Numbered from the stretch's first letter, positions 1 through 5,511 are shown. The stretch is 5,511 nt of DNA from Fimenecus sp045593645 (GCA_045593645.1 JAZNWZ010000072.1:1-5511), one strand, 5' to 3'. Translations and numbers: made by a program. The notes: generated from the letters alone by a model not told the origin.

Positions 1-215
1 CTGATACAACAATTATGGCAAGTGCAGGTAGCCAAAGTAACCACTTGAACCACGTTTCAACTCAATTACCTTATGCACTTACAGTTGCAGGGGTTTCATT
101 TGTAACTTATGTAATTGCAGGTTTTGTTCAATCAGTTGTCGCACTTCCTATTGGTATTGCACTTATGTTTGGAACACTTCTTGTAATTAAACTTCTTACA
201 AAGAAAAAGGCATAA
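1..215 (+). CDS. nhaC: NhaC-family Na+/H+ antiporter, C-terminal fragment
   Basis: This is the last 70 codons of a gene whose 5' part lies left of the window. The open frame runs from position 3 to the TAA at 213-215 and begins DTTIMASAG. That matches the conserved 'SDTTI..S..G...DH..H' segment near the C-terminus of NhaC-type antiporters, here continuing as NHLNHVSTQLPYAL. Two hydrophobic stretches follow (about residues 27-45 and 47-65 of the fragment) and then a short basic tail, KKKA, which fits the end of a polytopic membrane protein. Family members exchange cytoplasmic Na+ for H+ across the cell membrane; some relatives couple to organic acids such as malate and lactate, so the exact substrate is not settled. 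The gene converges on the minus-strand liv operon and ends about 16 nt before a hairpin terminator. An ATG at 15 is only an internal Met. Confidence 0.85.
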   Translation, partial: DTTIMASAGSQSNHLNHVSTQLPYALTVAGVSFVTYVIAGFVQSVVALPIGIALMFGTLLVIKLLTKKKA

Positions 216-231
216 AAACAGATAAAAAATT

Positions 232-258
232 AGCACCGTATCAAATTGATACGGTGCT
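232..258. terminator. Bidirectional Rho-independent terminator
   Basis: GCACCGTATCAA (233-244) and TTGATACGGTGC (246-257) are perfect inverted repeats around one central A, and A232/T258 can extend the stem. In RNA this would give about 10-11 base pairs closed by a 3-5 nt loop. On the plus strand it is followed directly by six T (258-263), ending the antiporter transcript. On the minus strand it is followed by TAA and then a T-run (from 225-230), which would end the liv/kinase transcript. It sits in the 54-nt gap between the two convergent genes and is the only feature there. Confidence 0.9.
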
Positions 259-269
259 TTTTTATGTTC

Positions 270-887
270 TTATCTAACAACTTCAATACAAGATTTAATA
301 ATCTTTACACAGTCTTCAAAAGTTAATTCTGCAGTGTTAAGGCAAACATCATAGTTTCTAACATTATCCCATTCACGACCTGTGTAGTAGTGATAATATT
401 CACTACGGTGTTTGTCAATCTTCTTAATTTTCTTATCTGCTTCGCTTTCAGATAAAGAATACATGTCTACAACGGTTTCTACGCACTTTTCGTGTGGAGC
501 CCAAATAAACACCTTTAAAGTGCCTGGAACATCTTTTAAGACATAATCTGCGCATCTACCAACAATAATACAAGATTCCTTAGCAGCTAAATCTTTAATG
601 ATTTTTGCTTGATAGTTAAAAAGATTTTCCTTTGAAACAAAATCACTGTCTTCAGGTGGAATAAGCTTGCCGTCATATTTATATGTGCTTGAACTGAATA
701 AGCCTCTTTTAACTTCTTCATCGTTCTTTTGGAAAAGCTCTAAGTTGATGCCACTTTCGTCAGATGCCATATAAAGCAATTCTCGGTCATAAAAAGCAAT
801 TCCAAGTTCTTTAGCAAGCATTTTACCAATAGTTTTACCGCCGCTGCCATATCCACGTGCAATTGTAATAACAACTTTTTTATCCAT
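270..887 (-). CDS. Cytidylate-kinase-like P-loop protein, last gene of the liv operon
   Basis: The product is 205 aa and resembles the cytidylate-kinase-like family (Pfam PF13189 type) found widely in Clostridia. It has a canonical Walker A loop, GYGSGGKT (residues 12-19), then FYDRELL (32-38), an IIVGRCADYVL strand and helix (107-117), a lid-like region with KIDKHRSEYYHYYTG (156-170), and the family-typical ending NYDVCLNTAEL (178-188). True Cmk phosphorylates CMP and dCMP using ATP, but the substrate of this branch is not known to me, so only nucleotide binding is well supported. The start is set at the ATG at 887 because AAAGGTGG lies 8 nt upstream. An in-frame GTG at 899, which would add four residues, falls inside that Shine-Dalgarno sequence. 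The gene begins 21 nt after the livF stop with no visible promoter between them, so it is probably co-transcribed with the transporter. No signal peptide or membrane segment is seen, so it should be cytoplasmic. Confidence 0.85.
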   Translation of the reverse strand: MDKKVVITIARGYGSGGKTIGKMLAKELGIAFYDRELLYMASDESGINLELFQKNDEEVKRGLFSSSTYKYDGKLIPPEDSDFVSKENLFNYQAKIIKDLAAKESCIIVGRCADYVLKDVPGTLKVFIWAPHEKCVETVVDMYSLSESEADKKIKKIDKHRSEYYHYYTGREWDNVRNYDVCLNTAELTFEDCVKIIKSCIEVVR

Positions 888-895
888 ATTGCTGA

Positions 896-903
896 CCACC
901 TTT
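896..903 (-). promoter_or_regulatory. Ribosome binding site that fixes the kinase start
   Basis: AAAGGTGG on the minus strand is followed by an 8-nt spacer and then ATG at 887. The GTG at 899-897 is part of this element, so it cannot be the initiation codon served by it. The site lies between the livF stop and the kinase gene. Confidence 0.75.
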
Positions 904-908
904 CAAAA

Positions 909-1622
909 CTATTCGCTAAGGTATGCTTTTTTAACAGACTCATCATTCATAAGGTCTTTTGCATCACCTGAAAGAACAATATTACCTGTTTCAAGCACAT
1001 AGGCTCTATTTGCGATAGAAAGTGCTTTTTTAGCGTTTTGCTCAACTAGGAGAACTGTTGTGCCGTTTTCGTTAATAGCCTTAATAATGTCAAAAATTTC
1101 AGAAACAAGAAGAGGTGAGAGACCCATAGAAGGTTCATCCATCAAAATAAATTCAGGCTTAGACATTAAGGCTCTGCCCATAGCAAGCATTTGTTGCTCA
1201 CCACCAGAAAGAGTACCTGCAATTTGATTTTTACGTTCTTGAAGACGTGGGAAACGCTCATACACATATTTAAGTGTTTCTTCAATTTCGCTTTTATCTT
1301 TTCTTGTATAAGCGCCTAACTTAATATTGTCATAAACTGAAAGTTGAGAGAAAATTCTTCTTCCTTCAGGAACGTGAGCCATACCCATAGAAACGATTTT
1401 ATGAGCTGGTGTTTTAGTGATATCAGTATCATTAAAATAAATTGAGCCTGTTTTTGGCTTTAAAAGACCTGTAACAGTGTGAAGTGTAGTTGTTTTACCA
1501 GCACCGTTGGCACCAATAAGAGCAACAATCTCACCTTTATTTACTTCAAATGAAACACCTTTAAGAGCTTTAATCATACCATAATATACTTCGATATTAT
1601 CAACTTTTAATAATGGGGCCAT
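909..1622 (-). CDS. livF: Branched-chain amino acid ABC transporter ATPase LivF
   Basis: This 237-aa cytoplasmic ATPase is one of the two that drive the Leu/Ile/Val importer. It shows Walker A GANGAGKT (37-44), the LivF-typical VPEGRRIF (84-91) in the Q-loop region, the ABC signature LSGGEQQ (138-144), Walker B FILMDEPSMGL (158-168) with catalytic Glu163, and VEQN (193-196), where most ABC ATPases carry the switch His. Glu in the Q-loop and Gln195 in the H-loop are, from family knowledge, characteristic of LivF rather than signs of damage. Length is normal for the family. AGGAGG (1631-1636) sits 8 nt before the ATG, and its first two bases are the end of the livG stop TAG, so livG and livF are probably translationally coupled. 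It should pair with LivG on the LivH/LivM core. Confidence 0.96.
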   Translation of the reverse strand: MAPLLKVDNIEVYYGMIKALKGVSFEVNKGEIVALIGANGAGKTTTLHTVTGLLKPKTGSIYFNDTDITKTPAHKIVSMGMAHVPEGRRIFSQLSVYDNIKLGAYTRKDKSEIEETLKYVYERFPRLQERKNQIAGTLSGGEQQMLAMGRALMSKPEFILMDEPSMGLSPLLVSEIFDIIKAINENGTTVLLVEQNAKKALSIANRAYVLETGNIVLSGDAKDLMNDESVKKAYLSE

Positions 1623-1630
1623 AGTAAAAA

Positions 1631-1636
1631 CCTCCT
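1631..1636 (-). promoter_or_regulatory. livF Shine-Dalgarno merged with the livG stop codon
   Basis: On the minus strand the sequence reads TAGGAGG: the livG stop TAG (1637-1635) shares AG with the consensus AGGAGG. An 8-nt spacer leads to the livF ATG. A ribosome finishing livG would uncover or sit on this site, which favours coupled translation of the two ATPases. Confidence 0.85.
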
Positions 1637-2393
1637 ATTCGCCGAGATATGCCTTAATAACCTCAGGATTATTAAGTACAACACTTGTCTTGCCTTGTGC
1701 AAGCTCTTGACCAAAGTTAAGAACTGAAACTTCTTCACAGATACCACTAACAAGCTTCATATCGTGTTCAATAAGAAGGATAGTCATATCAAAGTTATCA
1801 CGAACAAATCGAATTGTATCCATAAGTTCTTGAGTTTCGCTTGGGTTCATACCAGCAGCCGGCTCGTCAAGAAGCAAGAGTTTTGGATTTGTTGCTAAAG
1901 CACGAGCAATTTCAAGTTTTCTTTGTTTACCATAAGGAAGGTTATCTGCAAGAGTTGATGCTTCTTCTTCAAGACCAAAAACCTTTAAAAGTTCCATAGC
2001 TTTTTCGTCCATTTTTTTCTCTGTTTTAAAGAAACGAGGGAGACGGAATAAAGCTTCAGGTGTTGAGTATTTCATTTGATTATGAAGACCGACTTTAACA
2101 TTGTCAAGAACTGATAATTCTTTAAAGAGTCTAATGTTTTGGAATGTTCTTGCAACCCCCATTTTGTTGATTTCAACAGGGGATTTACCATTAAGTTTTT
2201 TACCATCTAATGATATTGAGCCGGCAGTTGGTTTATAAACACCTGTTAAAAGATTAAAAACAGTAGTTTTACCTGCACCATTAGGACCGATTAAACCATA
2301 AAGGCTACCTTTTTCGAGTACAAGATTAAATCCTTCAACTGCATGAAGACCACCAAAAGAAATTGAAAGGTTTTTAACTTCAAGTAATGCCAT
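1635..2393 (-). CDS. livG: Branched-chain amino acid ABC transporter ATPase LivG
   Basis: This 252-aa cytoplasmic ATPase is the partner of LivF. It has Walker A GPNGAGKT (36-43), a Q-loop in ARTFQNIRLF (81-90) with Gln85, the LivG-type signature LPYGKQRKLEIARAL (152-166) in place of LSGGQ, Walker B LLLLDEP (172-178) with Glu177, and the switch His210 in LIEHDM (207-212). The longer segment between the Q-loop and the signature, and the C-terminal NPEVIKAYLGE, are typical of LivG. Its ATG overlaps the livM stop (TAATG, 1-nt overlap). AAAGGAG lies 10 nt upstream, inside the end of livM, so re-initiation after livM is likely. Length is normal and nothing is broken. Confidence 0.96.
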   Translation of the reverse strand: MALLEVKNLSISFGGLHAVEGFNLVLEKGSLYGLIGPNGAGKTTVFNLLTGVYKPTAGSISLDGKKLNGKSPVEINKMGVARTFQNIRLFKELSVLDNVKVGLHNQMKYSTPEALFRLPRFFKTEKKMDEKAMELLKVFGLEEEASTLADNLPYGKQRKLEIARALATNPKLLLLDEPAAGMNPSETQELMDTIRFVRDNFDMTILLIEHDMKLVSGICEEVSVLNFGQELAQGKTSVVLNNPEVIKAYLGE

Positions 2394-3454
2394 TATTGAA
2401 CAGCTCCTTTCTTTTCTTTTACAAATAATGCTTTAATTTTAGCTTTAAATGATTCGTTTGATGTAAAAAGCATCATTGCAATAAGGATTATTGCATAGAA
2501 CAACATACGATAATTACCAATAGTTTCTCTTAAAAGTTCAGGAATAAGAGTAAGGACAACTGCAGCAATAACACTACCACGAATTGAACCAATACCACCA
2601 AGAACAACAAATACAAGAATAAGAATAGACATATTGTAGTCAAACTTAGAAGCTTGAAGTGTAGAGAAATTGTGTGAATAAATAGCACCTGCAACACCTG
2701 CAAGGAATGCAGTTAAAGCAAAAGTGATAAGTTTGTATTTTGTAATGTTAATACCTACAGATTCTGCAGCAATTCTGTTATCACGAATAGACATAACTGC
2801 ACGACCTGTTCTTGAGCTTACAAAATTATAAGCAACAACTACTGTTAAGAATAAGATGACAAATGCAATAGTAAAGTTTGAGTCTCTTGGTGTACCGTTT
2901 ATACCCAAAGCACCATTGATAAGCATTTCACCATCTGCAGCCATGTTCATATCACTAACACTCTTAAGTGAAATATGGAAACCATTAGCATCTCTACCAA
3001 GATAAATTGAAGCACAGATGTTCTTAATAATTTCACCAAAAGCAAGTGTAACAATAGCAAGATAGTCGCCACGAAGTCTTAAAACAGGAATACCAATCAA
3101 TATTCCAAAAATAGCAGCACAAAGACCACCGAGTACAAGAGCAATAGGGTATCTAATTGCTGCTTCAGGTAATGCTTCTACCATAAGATTTGAGAAAAGT
3201 GATGATGAATATGCACCAATACACATAAATCCTGCTTGACCAAGGCTTAATTCACCGAGAATACCAACAGTAAGATTAAGAGAAACAGCTAAAATTGCAT
3301 ATACACAAAGAGGAACAAGTAAGTCTCGCATCATATATGTCATGCTGTTTGTTGCAATTAAAATGTTAACAATAACAAAAGTAGCAATTAAAATGATATA
3401 TGTGATTAAACTCTGTTTTGTGTTGGGTTTAATCGACTTAGAATTTTTCTTCAT
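2393..3454 (-). CDS. livM: Branched-chain amino acid ABC transporter permease LivM
   Basis: This 353-aa integral membrane subunit belongs to the BPD_transp_2 permease family (PF02653 type). After a short basic N-terminus come hydrophobic segments at about 16-34, 45-65, 103-122 and 195-212, with more up to residue 335. Family hallmarks are GELSLGQAGF (67-76), LRLRGDYLAIVTLAFGE (125-141), the cytoplasmic coupling segment around SIRDNRIAAESVGIN (222-236), which should contact the ATPases, and GGIGSIRG (286-293). The start is placed at the ATG at 3454, which has GAAGGGAG 10 nt upstream. The ATG at 3463, in frame and three codons earlier, is only 1 nt from that element and is a poor candidate. The livH stop is 23 nt upstream and the stop overlaps livG by 1 nt. 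A polar stretch at about 154-193 probably forms an external loop. Confidence 0.95.
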   Translation of the reverse strand: MKKNSKSIKPNTKQSLITYIILIATFVIVNILIATNSMTYMMRDLLVPLCVYAILAVSLNLTVGILGELSLGQAGFMCIGAYSSSLFSNLMVEALPEAAIRYPIALVLGGLCAAIFGILIGIPVLRLRGDYLAIVTLAFGEIIKNICASIYLGRDANGFHISLKSVSDMNMAADGEMLINGALGINGTPRDSNFTIAFVILFLTVVVAYNFVSSRTGRAVMSIRDNRIAAESVGINITKYKLITFALTAFLAGVAGAIYSHNFSTLQASKFDYNMSILILVFVVLGGIGSIRGSVIAAVVLTLIPELLRETIGNYRMLFYAIILIAMMLFTSNESFKAKIKALFVKEKKGAVQ

Positions 3455-3464
3455 AAGTAACATT

Positions 3465-3472
3465 CTCCCTTC
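3465..3472 (-). promoter_or_regulatory. Ribosome binding site that fixes the livM start
   Basis: GAAGGGAG on the minus strand is separated by 10 nt from the ATG at 3454 but by only 1 nt from the upstream in-frame ATG at 3463. The spacing favours the downstream codon, giving a protein starting MKKNSK. Confidence 0.7.
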
Positions 3473-3477
3473 ACAAA

Positions 3478-4359
3478 TTAAACTTTCTCATTTATCTTCT
3501 TGCCAAGAATACCTGTTGGCTTGAACATAAGAATAAGAATAAGCACACCGAAAACAATAGCATCAGCAAGTTGAGATGAAATATAAGCTCTGCCTAAAAT
3601 CTCAATAACGCCAATAAGAATACCGCCAATCATAGCGCCAGGAATTGAACCGATACCACCGAAAACTGCAGCAGTAAATGCTTTGATACCAGGCATAGCA
3701 CCTGTTGTGTTAGAAAGAATAGGGTAAGCAGAACAATAAAGAGCACCTGCTATAGCAGCTAATGCAGAACCAATAGCAAAAGTAAGAGAAATTGTTTTGT
3801 TTACATTAACACCCATAAGTTGAGCAGCACCCTTGTCTTCAGAAACTGCAAGCATTGCTTTACCACTCTTTGTCTTTTTAATAAACAATGAAAGCGCAAT
3901 AACAATTATGAGTGATACAACAATTGCAGTTGATGTTTCACCAGAAATAACGATTTGACCATCAAACAATTCAATTGCAGGTACATTCACAACAGATTTA
4001 AAGTTGATTGGGTTAGCACCGAAAATTACAAGTGCAATATTTTGCAAGAAATAGCTGACACCAATTGCAGTAATAAGTACTGCTAATGATGTTGCTTGAC
4101 GAAGTGGCTTATAAGCAATTTTTTCGATGGTAATACCGAGAATTGTACAAGCTGCCATTGCAATTACAACTGATAAAAGGGGATTGATACCAGCCTTCAT
4201 AGCTGCAAGGTAAATTACATAGCCACCAATCATAATAACGTCGCCATGTGCAAAGTTAAGCATTTTTGCAATACCATAAACCATAGTATATCCAAGAGCA
4301 ATAACCGCATAAATACTACCAAGGCTTATACCGTTAATTAGGTAGTTCAAAAACTCCAT
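3478..4359 (-). CDS. livH: Branched-chain amino acid ABC transporter permease LivH
   Basis: This 293-aa integral membrane subunit forms the translocation channel with LivM. It opens with the near-diagnostic LivH N-terminus: INGISLGSIYAVIALGYTMVYG (8-29), followed by NFAHGD (35-40). Further family features are IEKIAYKPLR (78-87), the EAA-like coupling region around SEDKGAAQLMGVN (173-185), FGGIGSIPGAMIGG late in the protein, and the closing MFKPTGILGKK (278-288). Several hydrophobic helices cover most of the chain. The ATG at 4359 is the only start that fits this N-terminus. GGAAGGA lies 11 nt upstream, a slightly long spacing. It is the first gene of a transcript that appears to start from a promoter at 4420-4449 and continues through livM, livG, livF and the kinase gene. 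Confidence 0.96.
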   Translation of the reverse strand: MEFLNYLINGISLGSIYAVIALGYTMVYGIAKMLNFAHGDVIMIGGYVIYLAAMKAGINPLLSVVIAMAACTILGITIEKIAYKPLRQATSLAVLITAIGVSYFLQNIALVIFGANPINFKSVVNVPAIELFDGQIVISGETSTAIVVSLIIVIALSLFIKKTKSGKAMLAVSEDKGAAQLMGVNVNKTISLTFAIGSALAAIAGALYCSAYPILSNTTGAMPGIKAFTAAVFGGIGSIPGAMIGGILIGVIEILGRAYISSQLADAIVFGVLILILMFKPTGILGKKINEKV

Positions 4360-4370
4360 TATGTATACAT

Positions 4371-4377
4371 TCCTTCC
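4371..4377 (-). promoter_or_regulatory. livH ribosome binding site, long spacing
   Basis: GGAAGGA on the minus strand lies 11 nt before the livH ATG. Between them is a three-codon frame, ATG TAT ACA TAA (4370-4359), whose stop overlaps the livH start as TAATG. The short frame sits too close to the Shine-Dalgarno for efficient initiation, so the site is assigned to livH. Confidence 0.6.
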
Positions 4378-4407
4378 GTTCTATATGGCATCAAACACCA
4401 CAATAGA

Positions 4408-4422
4408 TATATTCAATAAATT
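4408..4422 (-). promoter_or_regulatory. Possible CodY-type operator over the livH -10/start region
   Basis: The minus-strand sequence AATTTATTGAATATA matches 11 of 15 positions of the CodY consensus AATTTTCWGAAAATT as I recall it. It overlaps the -10 box and the expected transcription start, where binding would block the promoter. CodY senses branched-chain amino acids and represses their uptake and synthesis in many low-GC Gram-positives, so the context fits. The region is very AT-rich, so a chance match is quite possible. Confidence 0.2.
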
Positions 4423-4449
4423 ATAACATAACTGAATATTAAAAAGCAA
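4420..4449 (-). promoter_or_regulatory. Extended -10 promoter for livHMGF-kinase
   Basis: On the minus strand there is a perfect TATAAT (4425-4420) preceded by TGT (4428-4426), giving an extended -10 element. TTGCTT (4449-4444) lies 18 nt upstream as a weak -35, matching 3 of 6 consensus bases. The expected start is near 4413, leaving a leader of about 54 nt before livH. The promoter lies just downstream of the livK terminator, as expected for a separate transcription unit. No T-box or other known riboswitch motif is seen in the leader. Confidence 0.65.
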
Positions 4450-4460
4450 TATAAAAAACA

Positions 4461-4490
4461 AAAAAACCGACAGTAATTAACTACTGTCGG
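4461..4490 (-). terminator. Rho-independent terminator after livK
   Basis: On the minus strand CCGACAGTA (4490-4482) and TACTGTCGG (4475-4467) form a perfect 9-bp stem with a 6-nt loop, followed directly by a run of seven T (4466-4460). It begins 21 nt after the livK stop. Its position between the binding-protein gene and livH would stop most transcripts after livK. A plus-strand T-run (4493-4498) also flanks it, but no plus-strand gene ends here. Confidence 0.9.
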
Positions 4491-4511
4491 CGTTTTTTAT
4501 GTAATTAGCAA

Positions 4512-5511
4512 TTAAAGAGCAGCGTAAGCACCGTTCTTAATTACAACAGCCATAGGTTTCTTAGAAACAGCACCTGATTTTTCCCATGTGAGAGCAGCAC
4601 CTGCACCTGTAATACCCATGTATTTGAAATCATCAGCTGCAATAGCTGTCTTAAGCTTATCGCAGATTTCTGAAGCTGTCATATCAGCTGTAATGCCTTG
4701 GCTCTTAATGAGTTCAGCAAGAATGTAAATTCCGTCGTAAGCGTCAGCTGCGAATTGGTTAGGAGTTTCATTGTACTTTGCTTTATAAGCATCAACAAAC
4801 TTCTTTGTTGCAGCATCGTCAGCGTCAGCTGCGAATGGTGTAAGAAGCATTACACCTTCAGCAAGGCTTGTATCGAAACCTTCAATAGCAAGAAGTCCGT
4901 CAAGGCCATCGCAACCAAAGAACTTTGGAGCGAAGTTTGCAGATTGAGCAGCCTTAAGGATAAGAGAAGCTTCTGTGTAGTAAATTGGAAGGAATACAAG
5001 TTCAGCACCTGCTGATTTACAAGCTTGAACTTGAGCAGAGAAGTCTTTGTTGCTATCTTTTGTGAATGATTGTTCAGCAACGATTTCAAGACCCTTTGCA
5101 GTAGCTTCTGCCTTAAATGTGTTGTAGATACCTGTTGAGTAAGCATCTGATGAGTCATAAATAATTGCTACTTTTTTAGCAACGTTGTTTTCAGCAATGT
5201 ATTGAGCTGATGCAGTACCTTGGTTAGAGTCTGTGAAGCAGATTTGGAAGCAGTTGTCATTTTTAATTACATCGTCAGCTGATGCTGATGGTGTAAGTTG
5301 GAACATATTGTCTTCCTTAGTCTTTTCAATAACTGCAAGACATGAACCTGATGTAACTGTACCAAGGAAAATTTGCATGCCTTGGTCTTTAAGTGAGTTG
5401 TAAGCACTAACAGCTTTGTCGCCTGAGTCAGCTTCGTCGTCAGCAGTAACAAGCTTAAGCTTTGTGCCGTTAATACCACCAGCTGCGTTGATTTCATCAA
5501 CAGCAAGTTGA
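4512..5511 (-). CDS. livK: Branched-chain amino acid substrate-binding protein, N-terminus missing
   Basis: The frame stays open from the TAA at 4512-4514 to the right edge, giving 332 residues of a Peripla_BP_6-type (PF13458) receptor. An ATG at 5378 is internal, because the frame continues upstream with the family-typical AVDEINAAGGINGTKLKLV (window residues 3-21). Other family features are GTVTSGSCLAV (50-60), probably part of the ligand pocket by analogy with LivJ, KKVAIIYDSSDAYSTG in the second lobe, and FAADAYDGIYILAE towards the C-terminus. The missing part should be about 50-70 residues, including a signal peptide, probably a lipoprotein type if the host is Gram-positive. The protein captures Leu/Ile/Val outside the membrane and delivers them to LivHM; specificity among these, or for related amino acids, cannot be read here. 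Position upstream of livHMGF matches E. coli livK. Codon choice is notably uniform (GAC, CTT, GCT), which suggests high expression. Confidence 0.93.
   Translation of the reverse strand, partial: QLAVDEINAAGGINGTKLKLVTADDEADSGDKAVSAYNSLKDQGMQIFLGTVTSGSCLAVIEKTKEDNMFQLTPSASADDVIKNDNCFQICFTDSNQGTASAQYIAENNVAKKVAIIYDSSDAYSTGIYNTFKAEATAKGLEIVAEQSFTKDSNKDFSAQVQACKSAGAELVFLPIYYTEASLILKAAQSANFAPKFFGCDGLDGLLAIEGFDTSLAEGVMLLTPFAADADDAATKKFVDAYKAKYNETPNQFAADAYDGIYILAELIKSQGITADMTASEICDKLKTAIAADDFKYMGITGAGAALTWEKSGAVSKKPMAVVIKNGAYAAL

Noticed and set aside
740..946. Minus-strand open frame of 68 codons overlapping the kinase start and livF end
   Set aside because: It is a frame-shifted reading of the kinase coding sequence with no family similarity.
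3342..3524. Plus-strand open frame of 60 codons across the livM/livH junction
   Set aside because: It is antisense to the N-terminus of livM and the end of livH, with no ribosome binding site; its hydrophobic look comes from the complement of membrane-protein codons.
4467..4498. The livK terminator acting also on the plus strand
   Set aside because: A T-run does follow on the plus strand, but there is no plus-strand gene upstream of it to terminate, so only the minus-strand role is supported.
4360..4511. T-box or other amino-acid riboswitch upstream of livH
   Set aside because: The leader after the predicted start is only about 54 nt and lacks the T-box sequence; the only strong hairpin is the livK terminator upstream of the promoter.
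4698..5015. Plus-strand open frame of 105 codons inside the binding-protein gene
   Set aside because: It lies wholly antisense to a clear family protein, has no ribosome binding site or recognisable motif, and its composition is that of a reverse-frame shadow.
1..5511. A novel defence, mobile or biosynthetic system
   Set aside because: Apart from the kinase-like gene, every gene belongs to a well-known transporter family in a common order; there are no repeat arrays, transposase remnants, tRNA or attachment sites.

Overview
The window looks like part of a low-GC Gram-positive chromosome, most likely an anaerobic Clostridia-type member of the Bacillota. The basis is the AT-rich sequence with strong AGGAGG-type ribosome binding sites, tight gene packing, T-tailed hairpin terminators, an NhaC-type antiporter and a cytidylate-kinase-like protein of a kind common in Clostridia. 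The genus cannot be fixed from the sequence alone.

Layout, left to right. Positions 1-215 hold the 3' end of a plus-strand NhaC-family Na+/H+ antiporter gene. A strong, probably bidirectional terminator hairpin (232-258) separates it from a minus-strand block that fills the rest of the window. In transcription order, from the right edge leftwards, that block is: a branched-chain amino acid substrate-binding protein (livK-like, 4512-5511, its 5' end outside the window); a hairpin terminator (about 4461-4490); an extended -10 promoter (4420-4449); livH permease (3478-4359); livM permease (2393-3454); livG ATPase (1635-2393); livF ATPase (909-1622); and a cytidylate-kinase-like P-loop protein (270-887).

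The five liv genes form a complete high-affinity branched-chain amino acid ABC importer, with an extracytoplasmic receptor, two membrane subunits and two ATPases, in the same order as Escherichia coli livKHMGF. The binding-protein gene is closed off by its own terminator, and the rest has its own promoter. This would let the receptor be made in excess over the membrane machinery. From livH onward the genes are closely packed: a TAATG overlap at livM/livG, a stop codon merged with the Shine-Dalgarno at livG/livF, and gaps of 21-23 nt at livH/livM and livF/kinase. The kinase-like gene therefore appears to be the last cistron of the transporter operon, although its role is unknown.

Two commonly mis-called starts are corrected from ribosome binding site spacing: the kinase starts at the ATG at 887 and livM at the ATG at 3454. 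I see no RNA gene, mobile element, CRISPR array or previously undescribed system. The points most worth checking are the operon-linked kinase, the asymmetric ATP sites of LivF/LivG and a possible CodY-type operator on the livH promoter.
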